From a virus, in the IMG/VR virus record IMGVR_UViG_3300048921_000300, positions 1 through 52,497 of that record: DNA of 52,497 bases; one strand, 5' to 3'. The notes beneath the pieces were generated by a model, which was not told the DNA's origin, did no database searches, and saw nothing but the letters and a program-made list of their open reading frames with translations. Shown here piece after piece: positions 22,781-30,828 of this stretch; within the stretch, counting starts at the first letter, position 1, and every line of letters begins with the position of its first letter. Made by a program: the position numbers and the translations under genes.

Positions 22781-23398
22781 ATGCAGAACAGAGCTTTTTC
22801 CCTGCTCACGATCAAGGCGATCGACGAGGAGAGGCGGATCATCACCGGCATCGCCTCGACGCCTTCGCCCGATCGCATGGGTGATATCGTCAATCCGCTC
22901 GGCGCGAAGTTCGAGCTGCCGCTGCCCCTGCTCTGGCAGCATTATCATGATCAGCCGGTCGGCCATGTCACCGATGCGAAGATGAGCAAGGATGGCATCA
23001 CCTTCACCGCCCAGCTGGCGCAGACCGACGAGCCAGGCACGCTCAAGGATCTGCTCGATTTCGCCTGGCAGAGCATCAAACTGAAACTGGTCGCCGCCTT
23101 CTCGATCGGCTTCAGGCCGCTGAAATATGCCTTCATCGCCGATGGCGGCATCGAGTTCGAGGAGTGGGAATGGTATGAGCTCAGCGCCGTCACCATCCCG
23201 GCCAACGCCGATTGCACGCTCGCCTCGGTAAAATCGCTCGACGCCGCCTATCGCAAGGCCGCCGGCGTTCCCGAACCTGAAATTCCGCAACCCGAAACGG
23301 CCGCCGCGTCTGGCAAGGGCCGCGTCGTCAAGCTGGATGTCCCCGCCCGCGATCGGGCGCCTCCATTCGTCATCCGCCAGATCAGGCGGACCCGCTGA
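22781..23398 (+). CDS. HK97-family prohead protease
   Basis: 205 residues from the ATG at 22781 with AGAAGG upstream. S78 signature: IITGIASTPSPDRMGDIV, LWQHYHDQPVGHV (His54/His56), AFSIGF (Ser108) and WEWYELSAVTIPANADC. The Ser-His pair cleaves the capsid scaffold domain during head maturation. A tail of about 35 residues is low-complexity. A longer frame overlapping terL is antisense-like read-through and is not the gene. Confidence 0.93.
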   Translation: MQNRAFSLLTIKAIDEERRIITGIASTPSPDRMGDIVNPLGAKFELPLPLLWQHYHDQPVGHVTDAKMSKDGITFTAQLAQTDEPGTLKDLLDFAWQSIKLKLVAAFSIGFRPLKYAFIADGGIEFEEWEWYELSAVTIPANADCTLASVKSLDAAYRKAAGVPEPEIPQPETAAASGKGRVVKLDVPARDRAPPFVIRQIRRTR

Positions 23399-23411
23399 AA
23401 GGGCAAAAGAC

Positions 23412-24851
23412 ATGAAATTCGCTGAACAGATCAGCGCCTTCGAAACGAAGCGCGCCGCACTGGTGGCTGCCAACGAGGCCATCATGCAGAAGGCTGCCAC
23501 TGAGGGCGCGACCCTCGATGCCGCCGAGAAAGAGACTTTCGACGGCAACCAGGCCGATGTCGAGGAGATCGATGATCACCTCAAGCGGCTCCGCGCGATG
23601 GAGCGCGCCAGCGCGGTCGAAGCCAAGCCTGTCAATGGCGTGAAGACCGCCGAGCAAGGCTCTGCCGCCCGCGGTGGCCAGATCATCGTCAAGCAGCAGC
23701 CGAAGCTCGATCCAGGCATCGAATTCGCCCGCCTCGTCAAGTCGATGGGCGCCGCCAAGGGCGATATGAGCCGCGCCTATCGGATCGCGGTCAATCGCTA
23801 CGGTGCGGACAGCAATGCGGCCGGTGCGTTGAAGGCGATTGATGAACGCGGCGGCGACGCTCTCGCGTTCCTGGGCCTTGAGGCCTTCCACAAGGCAGCC
23901 GTCGGCGCTGGTTCGGCGATCTCCGGCAACTGGGCCTCCGACCTGATCCTGACCGAAGGCGGCGCTTTCGCGGATTTTGCGGAATATCTCCGCCCGCAGA
24001 CGATCGTCGGCAAGCTCAACCTGCGCCAGGTGCCGTTCGATACCGCGCTCGGCATCTCCACCAGCGCCGGCGCCGGCTACTGGGTCGGCGAGGGCCAGCC
24101 CAAGCCGCTCACCAGCTTCAACTTCGACAAGACGACGCTGACGCCGCTGAAATGCGCCAACATCGTCGTGTTGACGCAGGAGCTGCTGATGCGCGAATCG
24201 GCGAATGCCGAAGTGATGGTGCGTGACGAGATGCGCAACGCGCTCGTCCAGCTCATCGACACGGCGTTCATCGATCCGACCAATGCCGGTACGGCGAATG
24301 TCAAGCCGGCCTCGGTCGCAAACGGCGCGTCGCACTCGGCGGCGTCGGGCACGGGCGATGCCGACGATGTCCGCGCGGATCTGCGCTCGCTGATCAACGA
24401 GTTCATCGTCGCCAACCAGCAGGGCGGCGAGATCGTGATCGTGATGCGGGCGACCGATGCGCTCGGCGCCAGCATGATGGTGAACGCGCTCGGCCAGCCC
24501 GAATTCCCCAACATCAGCATGAGCGGCGGCGCGCTGTTCCCCGGCCTTTCGGTCATCACCTCGCAGGTGGTTCCGGCGGGCACGATCATCGCGCTGCAGC
24601 CGAGCGAGATCTTCCTCGCCGACGATGGCGGCTTCAAGGTCGACATGTCGACCGAGGCGTCGCTGCAGATGCTCGACAATCCTACCAACGCATCGGCGGA
24701 TGGCACGGCGACGTCGATGGTCTCGATGTTCCAGACGAACAGCGTGGCTTTCCTCTGCGAGCGGATCATCAACTGGAAGAAGCGCCGCTCCACCGCCGTC
24801 GCCTATCTCACCGGCGCCGCATGGGGCGGATCGGTCAACGATCTGAGCTGA
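23412..24851 (+). CDS. Major capsid protein (HK97 fold)
   Basis: 479 residues from the ATG at 23412. The N-terminal 80-110 residues are a charged coiled coil (SAFETKRAALVAANEAIMQKAA...ADVEEIDDHLKRLRAME), the delta scaffold domain removed by the protease. The HK97 shell domain follows with SAISGNWASDLILTEGGAFADFAEYLRPQTI, a long acidic helix (LLMRESANAEVMVRDEMRNAL), and a C-terminal MFQTNSVAFLCERIINWKKRRSTAVAYL. The next gene lies 60 bases downstream. Confidence 0.95.
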   Translation: MKFAEQISAFETKRAALVAANEAIMQKAATEGATLDAAEKETFDGNQADVEEIDDHLKRLRAMERASAVEAKPVNGVKTAEQGSAARGGQIIVKQQPKLDPGIEFARLVKSMGAAKGDMSRAYRIAVNRYGADSNAAGALKAIDERGGDALAFLGLEAFHKAAVGAGSAISGNWASDLILTEGGAFADFAEYLRPQTIVGKLNLRQVPFDTALGISTSAGAGYWVGEGQPKPLTSFNFDKTTLTPLKCANIVVLTQELLMRESANAEVMVRDEMRNALVQLIDTAFIDPTNAGTANVKPASVANGASHSAASGTGDADDVRADLRSLINEFIVANQQGGEIVIVMRATDALGASMMVNALGQPEFPNISMSGGALFPGLSVITSQVVPAGTIIALQPSEIFLADDGGFKVDMSTEASLQMLDNPTNASADGTATSMVSMFQTNSVAFLCERIINWKKRRSTAVAYLTGAAWGGSVNDLS

Positions 24852-24910
24852 TCGTCCTGAGTATGGAGGGGCCGGTTCGCGCCGGCCCCTCAAAAATTGG
24901 AGTTTTGCGC

Positions 24911-25171
24911 GTGGATCTGATCGCTGCCAAACCGATGCGCTACAAGACGCGCCGGCTGATGCCGGGGGATGCCTTCCAGGCCGACGACCGCATGGGTCGC
25001 ATCCTGGTGAAAGCGAAGCGCGCGCGTGTCGACGCTGCTCATGCTCCCGCCATGCGCGCCGCGCCCGACGATCTCGCCACGCTGCGCGCCGAATATCGCG
25101 CCAAATTCAAGAAGAACCCAGGACCATCGTGGAATGCCGCGATCCTGCGCGAAAAGATTGCCGCCGCATGA
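24911..25171 (+). CDS. Small protein after the capsid gene
   Basis: 86 residues, GTG start at 24911 with TGGAG about 10 bases upstream. The N-terminal part is a small beta segment (MRYKTRRLMPGDAFQADDRMGRILVKAKRA), the C-terminal part a helical LATLRAEYRAKFKKNPGPSWNAAILREKIAAA, akin to SAP-like or Rho-N-like helix-extended-helix motifs. It may be a minor head protein by position. Not a recognised family. Confidence 0.6.
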   Translation: MDLIAAKPMRYKTRRLMPGDAFQADDRMGRILVKAKRARVDAAHAPAMRAAPDDLATLRAEYRAKFKKNPGPSWNAAILREKIAAA

Positions 25172-25335
25172 GAATTCCTAGACCAGTACCACTTCCCCAG
25201 GATGTGGCGACATTACGGGAAGCTGCAAAATTGCTAGCCATGTCTGCTGTAAAAAATGAGCAGCAAGCGGATGAATATCTGAATGCCGCTCGCAAATGCT
25301 TCAACCTGAGCGATGAAATGCTTGGCCAGAGATGA
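25168..25335 (+). CDS. 55-residue helical protein
   Basis: Starts at an ATGA overlap and ends overlapping the methyltransferase start. Sequence MRIPRPVPLPQDVATLREAAKLLAMSAVKNEQQADEY... is a single amphipathic helix pair. Lower GC than its neighbours. Function unknown; opens the inserted modification module. Confidence 0.52.
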   Translation: MRIPRPVPLPQDVATLREAAKLLAMSAVKNEQQADEYLNAARKCFNLSDEMLGQR

Positions 25336-25925
25336 CCACATCGCTCGCCTATCGCAATCATGAGGCCGCGATCCTGCGCGGCGACGTGCCCGAAAAATAT
25401 ACCCGCCTGCTTCCGCACATTCCCGGCGATCGCATCATAGAATTCGGATCGGCCGAAGGCGTGCTCGCGCTCATGCTGGCCAGGCAGGGCAAGTCGGTCA
25501 CCGCGATTGAAGCTAATCCCGAACGCCATGCCGCCGCGCTCGCGCTGCGCGACCAATGGACCCAAAACGGCCTGATCGATGGCGGTGAACCGTGCTACGT
25601 GTTGGGCAGCGCGGTTATTGCATCGCTGCAAATCAATCCCGGCACCTTCGACACGCTCGTCGCGGTGCGGATGATCTATTATCTGCGCGAGGATCTCGAC
25701 ACGGTCTTCGCCGCCGTCGCCGAGAAAATCCCCAACGTCGTCCTCTGCGGCAACCGCAACCGCGCGGTGCGCTGGCACGCCGGCAATCCGCACGAGGGGC
25801 TGGGCGAATATAATTTCTACGCTTCGGCCGAGGGGATGCGCGCGGTGCTCACCCGCCACGGCTACCGCATCGTCGATCAGGTGCTCGATGGCGATCCGAT
25901 CGTCGTCGGCCGGAAGGATGGCTGA
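25332..25925 (+). CDS. SAM-dependent class I methyltransferase
   Basis: 197 residues. Rossmann motif I IIEFGSAEGVLALML (35-49) and acidic loop IEANPERHAAAL after strand 2 (Glu60). Later VRMIYYLREDL is the motif IV region and RHGYRIVDQVLDGDPIVVG the C-terminal strands. The substrate is not apparent; it lacks an NPPY/SPPF DNA-methylase motif, so protein, sugar or lipid methylation is more likely. It forms a cluster with another methyltransferase, a ParB-like protein and a glycosyltransferase. Confidence 0.8.
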   Translation: MTTSLAYRNHEAAILRGDVPEKYTRLLPHIPGDRIIEFGSAEGVLALMLARQGKSVTAIEANPERHAAALALRDQWTQNGLIDGGEPCYVLGSAVIASLQINPGTFDTLVAVRMIYYLREDLDTVFAAVAEKIPNVVLCGNRNRAVRWHAGNPHEGLGEYNFYASAEGMRAVLTRHGYRIVDQVLDGDPIVVGRKDG

Positions 25926-26421
25926 TGCGTTGGTGGAGAATGCAGCCGTGGCCGATGTCTTCTGGCTCGATCCGGCCCGCATCCGCTTCAAGATCAGCCC
26001 CTGTGCCGATCTCTCCGGCCGCGTCGGCGGCGATTGGGATCTCGATCGCCGCTTCCCGCTTGGCGATGCAGTCAAGCATCGCGCGATCGTCCAGCGCTAT
26101 CGCGAGGGCCGCCGCTGGCCCGAGACCGACCTGTTCCGGGAGGCTTATGCGCCCCGCCTCGCGGCTGGCCAGTCGATCCGCGGCGTCGGGACGATGGGCG
26201 AGCTCGTCGCCCAATATGAGGACCGGGTCGACGCGATGTTCGCAAGCCTCGCGCGCGAGGGCTTCCGCGCCGATCGCGGGCCGCTGCCGCGGCTATTCGT
26301 CGGTCGCGACGGCGACATCTTCATCGGCAACCAGGGCAATCACCGCCTCGCCATGGCGCAGCTGCTCGAACTGAAATCGATCGCCGGAAGGATCACATGC
26401 AGGCACAGCTTGAATCGATAG
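25918..26421 (+). CDS. ParB/sulfiredoxin-fold-like protein
   Basis: 167 residues from the ATG at 25918 (GGAAGG upstream, overlaps the previous stop by eight bases). The C-terminal part LPRLFVGRDGDIFIGNQGNHRLAMAQLLEL fits the ParB-type G-x-x-R/HR motif (GNHRLAMA) that binds nucleotides in ParB/Srx folds. The N-terminal part holds RFPLGDAVKHRAIVQRYREGRRW. Similar proteins occur beside glycan-modifying genes in several genomes. Activity unknown. Confidence 0.6.
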   Translation: MADALVENAAVADVFWLDPARIRFKISPCADLSGRVGGDWDLDRRFPLGDAVKHRAIVQRYREGRRWPETDLFREAYAPRLAAGQSIRGVGTMGELVAQYEDRVDAMFASLAREGFRADRGPLPRLFVGRDGDIFIGNQGNHRLAMAQLLELKSIAGRITCRHSLNR

Positions 26422-27347
26422 TGGCACCGGCGCTGCCCGAGGCCATGCCGCACATCCCGGCGATGACGACCGAGGCCGAACGCTCACTCTATTACCGGCT
26501 GGTGCGCGAGAATGCGCATCGCGGCGCGGTGGTCGAGCTGGGGGCATGGCTCGGCGCCTCCTCGGCCTGGATCGCGGCGGGGATGCGCGACAGCGGCACC
26601 GGCGGCAAAGCCCATGTCTACGATCGCTTCCGTTCCAAGCCCGGCCACGCCGCCAAGGTCGCCGCCTTCTACGCCAATCATGGCGGGGAGGGGGAGATGG
26701 TGCTGGGCGATTGCGAGCGCCAGTTCCGCGCCAATCTGGGGCCGCTGCTCGATCATGTCGAGATCCATCGCGGCGAGATCGCCGAGATCGAATGGACCGG
26801 CGGCCCGATCTCGGTCCTGATCACCGATGCGCCCAAGCGCGTGCCGGAGATCTCGGCGGTACTCACCCGCCTGCGCCATGCGCTGATGCCTGGAGCGATC
26901 ATGGCCTGGCAGGATTTCTGCCACTTTCCCAGCTACGAGATCCCGGCGTGCTTGTACCGGCTGCGCGATCATCTCGAATTTGTCGAGGCGGCGGTGCCGG
27001 GGACGACTTTGGCGTTTCGGGTCACTTCGTCCTGGGATGCGGAAGAGGTTTCACCGAAGGCCTTGGCGGTCGATCGCTGGACGTTCGACGAAATCACCTG
27101 TGCCTGGGGTTATTGGCTGCGTATGGTCGCGCCCGAGAAGGCGGCGCTGTTCAGCTGCGGCGCGCTGCTGTTTCTCTGCGACATCGGCCTGCCTGACGAG
27201 GCGAGATTCTGGCTGGGCGGTGTCTACGCACAGCACGCCGAGGCGATCCTGCCGAAATGGCGCTATCTGCGCGCACAGCGGCCCGATCTGGTGCGCCGCT
27301 ACGCGCCTCTATTCGATTTTCTGCGCCGCGAGGGCGCGCTGGACTGA
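26397..27347 (+). CDS. SAM-dependent methyltransferase, sugar O-methyltransferase-like
   Basis: 316 residues, start supported by GGAAGGA. Motif I VVELGAWLGASSAWIA (45-60), then AHVYDRFRSKPGHAAKVAAF, the acidic/aromatic loop. DAPKRVPEISAVLTRLRHALMPGAIMAWQDF (about 147-178) is a motif IV-V region with Asp and the later DF typical of TylF/MacroCin-type or Methyltransf_24 enzymes. A C-terminal helical extension of about 110 residues has no recognised domain. Overlaps the ParB-like gene by 25 bases. Confidence 0.75.
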   Translation: MQAQLESIVAPALPEAMPHIPAMTTEAERSLYYRLVRENAHRGAVVELGAWLGASSAWIAAGMRDSGTGGKAHVYDRFRSKPGHAAKVAAFYANHGGEGEMVLGDCERQFRANLGPLLDHVEIHRGEIAEIEWTGGPISVLITDAPKRVPEISAVLTRLRHALMPGAIMAWQDFCHFPSYEIPACLYRLRDHLEFVEAAVPGTTLAFRVTSSWDAEEVSPKALAVDRWTFDEITCAWGYWLRMVAPEKAALFSCGALLFLCDIGLPDEARFWLGGVYAQHAEAILPKWRYLRAQRPDLVRRYAPLFDFLRREGALD

Positions 27348-27362
27348 CCGGGAGGAACACGC

Positions 27363-27641
27363 ATGCCATCGGAAATCCTTGCCGTGGGGAGCGGCGCGGC
27401 GGCGTCGGGGGATGTCACCATCGGCGCGGGCGAAGCCTTGACCGTCTGCCTCAAGGATGGCGGCGGCACCGATCGCGCCCCGAACGGCAACGTCGCGATC
27501 CAGCTCAAGGATGATGACGGCGCTTACTGGACGGTCGAGACACTGCGCAGCGGCAAGCCCGCGATCATTTTGGCGGGACCGGGCACCTATCGCTTCGCCC
27601 GCCGCAAGGGCGCGGCCGCCTGCGGGGTGTTCAGTGGCTGA
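27363..27641 (+). CDS. Small beta-rich protein, possible virion decoration
   Basis: 92 residues, GGGAGGA upstream. The sequence is a run of short strands: VGSGAAASGDVTIGAGEALTVCLKD, NVAIQLKDDDGAYWTVETL, PAIILAGPGTYRFARRKG. It resembles small jelly-roll or Ig-like decoration proteins often seen between phage head genes. Assignment by pattern only. Confidence 0.55.
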   Translation: MPSEILAVGSGAAASGDVTIGAGEALTVCLKDGGGTDRAPNGNVAIQLKDDDGAYWTVETLRSGKPAIILAGPGTYRFARRKGAAACGVFSG

Positions 27642-27810
27642 TTTCGCCCAGCCATTGGCGCGGCCGATGGCTGGGCCCGTGGTGGCAGGCGTGCGCGACT
27701 TGTTGCCCGTCCTCGGGTCATCGGGCGGCGGCGGTTCATTCGATCTGCTCGAACTCGACGGCGAGCAACTTCAACTCGATGGCGAAGATCTGGCCTTGGG
27801 GGACAGTTGA
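27634..27810 (+). CDS. 58-residue acidic protein
   Basis: GTG start at 27634, overlapping the preceding stop by eight bases. Gly/Pro-containing N terminus, then SFDLLELDGEQLQLDGEDLALGDS, an acidic repeat with period five to seven (ELDGEQLQLDGEDLAL). Similar short acidic repeats are frequent in sphingomonad phage head regions. Function unknown. Confidence 0.52.
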   Translation: MADFAQPLARPMAGPVVAGVRDLLPVLGSSGGGGSFDLLELDGEQLQLDGEDLALGDS

Positions 27811-28493
27811 TGACGATAGACATTCAAAGTCCTGGAATGAAAGAGGCCGATCTTTCGGCGGCGCTGCAGGCGTTGGTTGGCTTCAAGGTCCATCCTCTCT
27901 CGCTGACCTCTGATCAACTCAACCATCTCCATAGCGCCCCGGTCGAGATCGTTCCCGCGCCAGGTGCAGGTAAAATCGCCATCCCGCTCAAGCTGATCAC
28001 TTGCGAGAAGTTCAATAGTGTTCAATATCAGATGGTTTGTTTGACTTCATGGCCGACGCCGGATTCTGTCTACATCAGGGAGACCGAAGATTATACTTCT
28101 GTCCATGATTTCACCGCGATAACCTTCGATACCGTTGATAAAGTCAACCAACCGATCACACTCTCCACCGACGCGGATCAAATTGATTTTGGTGTGATTG
28201 CCACTGCCTCAGTCGGCGACGGCGGTTCCGGTTACTCCATCGGGGATACAGGCTCGATCGAAGCTGGCGGCTTTGACGCGGCCTACGAAGTCACCTCTGT
28301 GGACGGAGGCGGCGCAGTGACCGGATTTGCCCTGTCGGCTCCTGGCACCGGCTATCAAGCCGGAGCAGGACAGCCAACGTCGGTTAACACTGGAAGCGGC
28401 GACGGCGCCTTCACAATCGATGTGGATAGCATCACTCCCGGCGACGGAACTGCGCTGATCTATAGCCTTTACGCGGTTGTAACGGTGCCATGA
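27810..28493 (+). CDS. Glycine-rich structural protein, putative
   Basis: 227 residues from the ATG at 27810. The N-terminal 100 residues form a compact domain (ADLSAALQALVGFKVHPLSLTSDQLNHLHSAPVEIVP). The C-terminal half carries glycine-rich beta repeats: GDGGSGYSIGDTGSIEAGG, then GGGAVTGFALSAPGTGYQAGAG, GSGDGAFTIDV, a pattern found in virion fibre or decoration proteins. Base composition is more AT-rich than the flanking genes, suggesting a separate origin. Function inferred. Confidence 0.55.
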   Translation: MTIDIQSPGMKEADLSAALQALVGFKVHPLSLTSDQLNHLHSAPVEIVPAPGAGKIAIPLKLITCEKFNSVQYQMVCLTSWPTPDSVYIRETEDYTSVHDFTAITFDTVDKVNQPITLSTDADQIDFGVIATASVGDGGSGYSIGDTGSIEAGGFDAAYEVTSVDGGGAVTGFALSAPGTGYQAGAGQPTSVNTGSGDGAFTIDVDSITPGDGTALIYSLYAVVTVP

Positions 28494-28527
28494 CGCGCCC
28501 CGCCAGCCTGCCCGTGGCGAACCATAA

Positions 28528-29253
28528 ATGCTGACCGTCCTCTCCTGGCTCTGGGACCAGACCGGCGGGCGGACCACGTACACGCCCGAGCATGTCGCGA
28601 CCTGGGCCGCGATGGTGGCGCGCAATCTCGCGATGCCGCACCGGATCGCCTGCGTCACCGCCGCTGAGATCCCGTCGCATATCGAGCGGATCGCGCCGCC
28701 GGGGGAATTCGAGGATGTCGTCACGCGGCGCTGGACGAATGGGCGGCCGAACTGCTTTCGCCGGCTCGCGATGTTCCGTCGCGATGCCGCCGCGCTGTTC
28801 GGCGATCGCTTCGTCTGCATGGATCTCGATAGCGTGATCTGCGCCCAGCTCGATCCTTTGTTCGAGCGCGACGAGGATGTCGTGCTGTTCAAGGGCACCG
28901 CGCCGGGGCGGCCCTACAATGGCAGCATGATGCTGATCCGCGCCGGATCGCGCCCGCATGTCTATGAGGATTTCAGCCGCGAGGCGGCGGAGGCGGCGGG
29001 CGAGCGTTTCGTCGGATCGGATCAGGCCTGGCTCAGCCACGCGCTCGGCCCGGACGAACCCGTCTGGAGCGAGGCCGATCGGGTCTATTGGTATGGCGGC
29101 CAGTATAAGCGCGAGATGCGGCTCCGCCGCGCGAAGCCGCGCATCATCTTCTTCCCCGGCGGGATGAAGCCATGGCACGCGGTTGGCCAGTTCGAACCCA
29201 ATGTCATCAAACATTATCACGCGGGCGAGCCCGCAGCGCGGGAGGCGGCATGA
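28528..29253 (+). CDS. Glycosyltransferase (GT-A fold, GT8-like)
   Basis: 241 residues from the ATG at 28528. A DxD motif, FVCMDLDSVI (D99, D101), ends a strand as in GT-A enzymes that bind sugar nucleotides through a metal. PYNGSMMLIRAG, GSDQAWLSHALG and KPWHAVGQFEPNVIKHYH fit later GT8 motifs (N-S/G, DQ, H). No signal peptide or membrane segment, so it acts in the cytoplasm, perhaps on a virion protein or nucleotide-linked sugar. It lies in the cassette between capsid and portal. Confidence 0.78.
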   Translation: MLTVLSWLWDQTGGRTTYTPEHVATWAAMVARNLAMPHRIACVTAAEIPSHIERIAPPGEFEDVVTRRWTNGRPNCFRRLAMFRRDAAALFGDRFVCMDLDSVICAQLDPLFERDEDVVLFKGTAPGRPYNGSMMLIRAGSRPHVYEDFSREAAEAAGERFVGSDQAWLSHALGPDEPVWSEADRVYWYGGQYKREMRLRRAKPRIIFFPGGMKPWHAVGQFEPNVIKHYHAGEPAAREAA

Positions 29254-29432
29254 ATAGCATCGTCATCCTGATCCTGCTCTTCGCGGTCGCGGGCGCGGCG
29301 CTGATCGTGGCCGGCGTCGCGCTCCAGCTCGGCCTTGCGGCGGCGCTGATCTGCGCGGGGCTGTTCGCGCTCGGCGCGGCGCTGAGCCTGCGGCAGGGCC
29401 TGAGCCTCACGGATGGAACGGGCCGTGGCTGA
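29250..29432 (+). CDS. Two-helix small membrane protein
   Basis: 60 residues, ATGA overlap with the glycosyltransferase. Two hydrophobic segments (about 3-22 and 27-46) with little charge. Overlaps the portal start by 20 bases. Function unknown. Confidence 0.52.
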   Translation: MNSIVILILLFAVAGAALIVAGVALQLGLAAALICAGLFALGAALSLRQGLSLTDGTGRG

Positions 29433-30828
29433 ATCGCGCATGCTCTCGCTGCTGGCGGACGTGATCGCGCCTCGCCAGAAATCGCTCAACGCCGTGCCGG
29501 CCAGCCGCGGCTGGTGGCCGCTGGTGCGTGAGGGCTTTGCTGGCGCGTGGCAGCGCAACATCACCGTCCAGCCCGGCGAGGTGCTGGCCTTCCACGCCGT
29601 CTTCGCCTGCATGACGCTGGTCGCCTCGGATATCGCCAAGCTGCGCGTCAAGCTGATGGCGAGGGATGCGAACGGGATCTGGACCGAGACGACCAGCCCC
29701 TCCTTCTCGCCGGTGCTGCGCAAGCCCAATGGCTATCAGAACCGAATCCAGTTCTACGAAAACTGGATGCTGTCGAAGCTCTCGCGCGGCAACACCTACA
29801 TCTTGAAGCAGCGCGACGCGCGCGGGATCGTCACCGCGCTCTATGTGCTCGATCCGAACCGGGTGCAGCCGCTTGTCTCCGATGGCGGCGAGGTGTTCTA
29901 CCAGCTTCATGCCGATTATCTGAGCGATCTGCCGGATGCGGTGATCGTGCCCGCGCGCGAGATCATCCATGATCGCTTCAACTGCCTGTTCCATCCGCTG
30001 GTCGGCATCTCGCCGATCTACGCCAGCGGTCTCGCCGCCACCCAGGGCCTCAAGATCCAGAACAACAGCGCCACCTTCTTCGCCAACGGCTCCAAGCCCG
30101 GCGGCATCCTGAGCGCGCCGGGCCGGATCGAGGACGATAACGCCAGGCGGCTCAAGGAGTATTGGGACGAGAATTTCAGCGGCGACAATGCCGGCAAGAT
30201 CGCGGTGCTGGGCGATGGGCTCGAATATAAGGGACTTTCGGTCGATCCCGTCGACGCGCAGCTGATCGAGCAATTGAAATGGACGTCCGAGGTGGTGTGC
30301 TCCACCTTCCATGTGCCGCCCTACAAGATCGGGATCGGCCAGATGCCGACCTATAATAATATCCAGGCGCTCAACGTCGAATATTATTCGCAATGCCTGC
30401 AGGCGCATATCGAGGCGGCCGAGCTCTGCCTCGACGAAGGCCTCGGCATCGGCGACGGCGTTCCGATCGCTGGGAGCGGCGCCACCTACGGCACCGAATT
30501 CGATGTCGACAATCTGCTGCGGATGGATGCCGTGTCGCAGATGGAGGTGCTCGACAAGGCCAAAAACACCATGACCCCGAACGAGGCGCGCAAGAAGCTC
30601 GATCTGGTCGCGGTCAAGGGCGGAGATTCGGTCTATCGCCAGCAGCAGGATTTCAGCCTGGAAGCACTCGCCAAACGCGACGCCCAGGCCGATCCGTTTG
30701 CCAGCAAGGCGCCCACGGCTCCAGCGGCGGAACCTGCGGCGCCTCCGCCGACTGAAGCTGGCAACGATAACGAGATGGAACTGCAGGCTACCAAGGCGGT
30801 GATGGCCATGATGAAGGGACTGGCATGA
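29413..30828 (+). CDS. Portal protein (HK97 family)
   Basis: 471 residues. Portal signatures: VLAFHAVFACMTLVASDIAKLRVKLM, MLSKLSRGNTYILKQRD, VLDPNRVQPL, EIIHDRFNC, LIEQLKWTSEVVCSTFHVPPYKIG and NNIQALNVEYYSQCLQAHIE. The dodecameric ring is the DNA gate. The start is not certain: ATG 29413, GTG 29425 or ATG 29440. In most HK97-type phages portal precedes protease and capsid; here it follows 4.5 kb after the capsid, behind the modification cassette. Confidence 0.93.
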   Translation: MERAVAESRMLSLLADVIAPRQKSLNAVPASRGWWPLVREGFAGAWQRNITVQPGEVLAFHAVFACMTLVASDIAKLRVKLMARDANGIWTETTSPSFSPVLRKPNGYQNRIQFYENWMLSKLSRGNTYILKQRDARGIVTALYVLDPNRVQPLVSDGGEVFYQLHADYLSDLPDAVIVPAREIIHDRFNCLFHPLVGISPIYASGLAATQGLKIQNNSATFFANGSKPGGILSAPGRIEDDNARRLKEYWDENFSGDNAGKIAVLGDGLEYKGLSVDPVDAQLIEQLKWTSEVVCSTFHVPPYKIGIGQMPTYNNIQALNVEYYSQCLQAHIEAAELCLDEGLGIGDGVPIAGSGATYGTEFDVDNLLRMDAVSQMEVLDKAKNTMTPNEARKKLDLVAVKGGDSVYRQQQDFSLEALAKRDAQADPFASKAPTAPAAEPAAPPPTEAGNDNEMELQATKAVMAMMKGLA

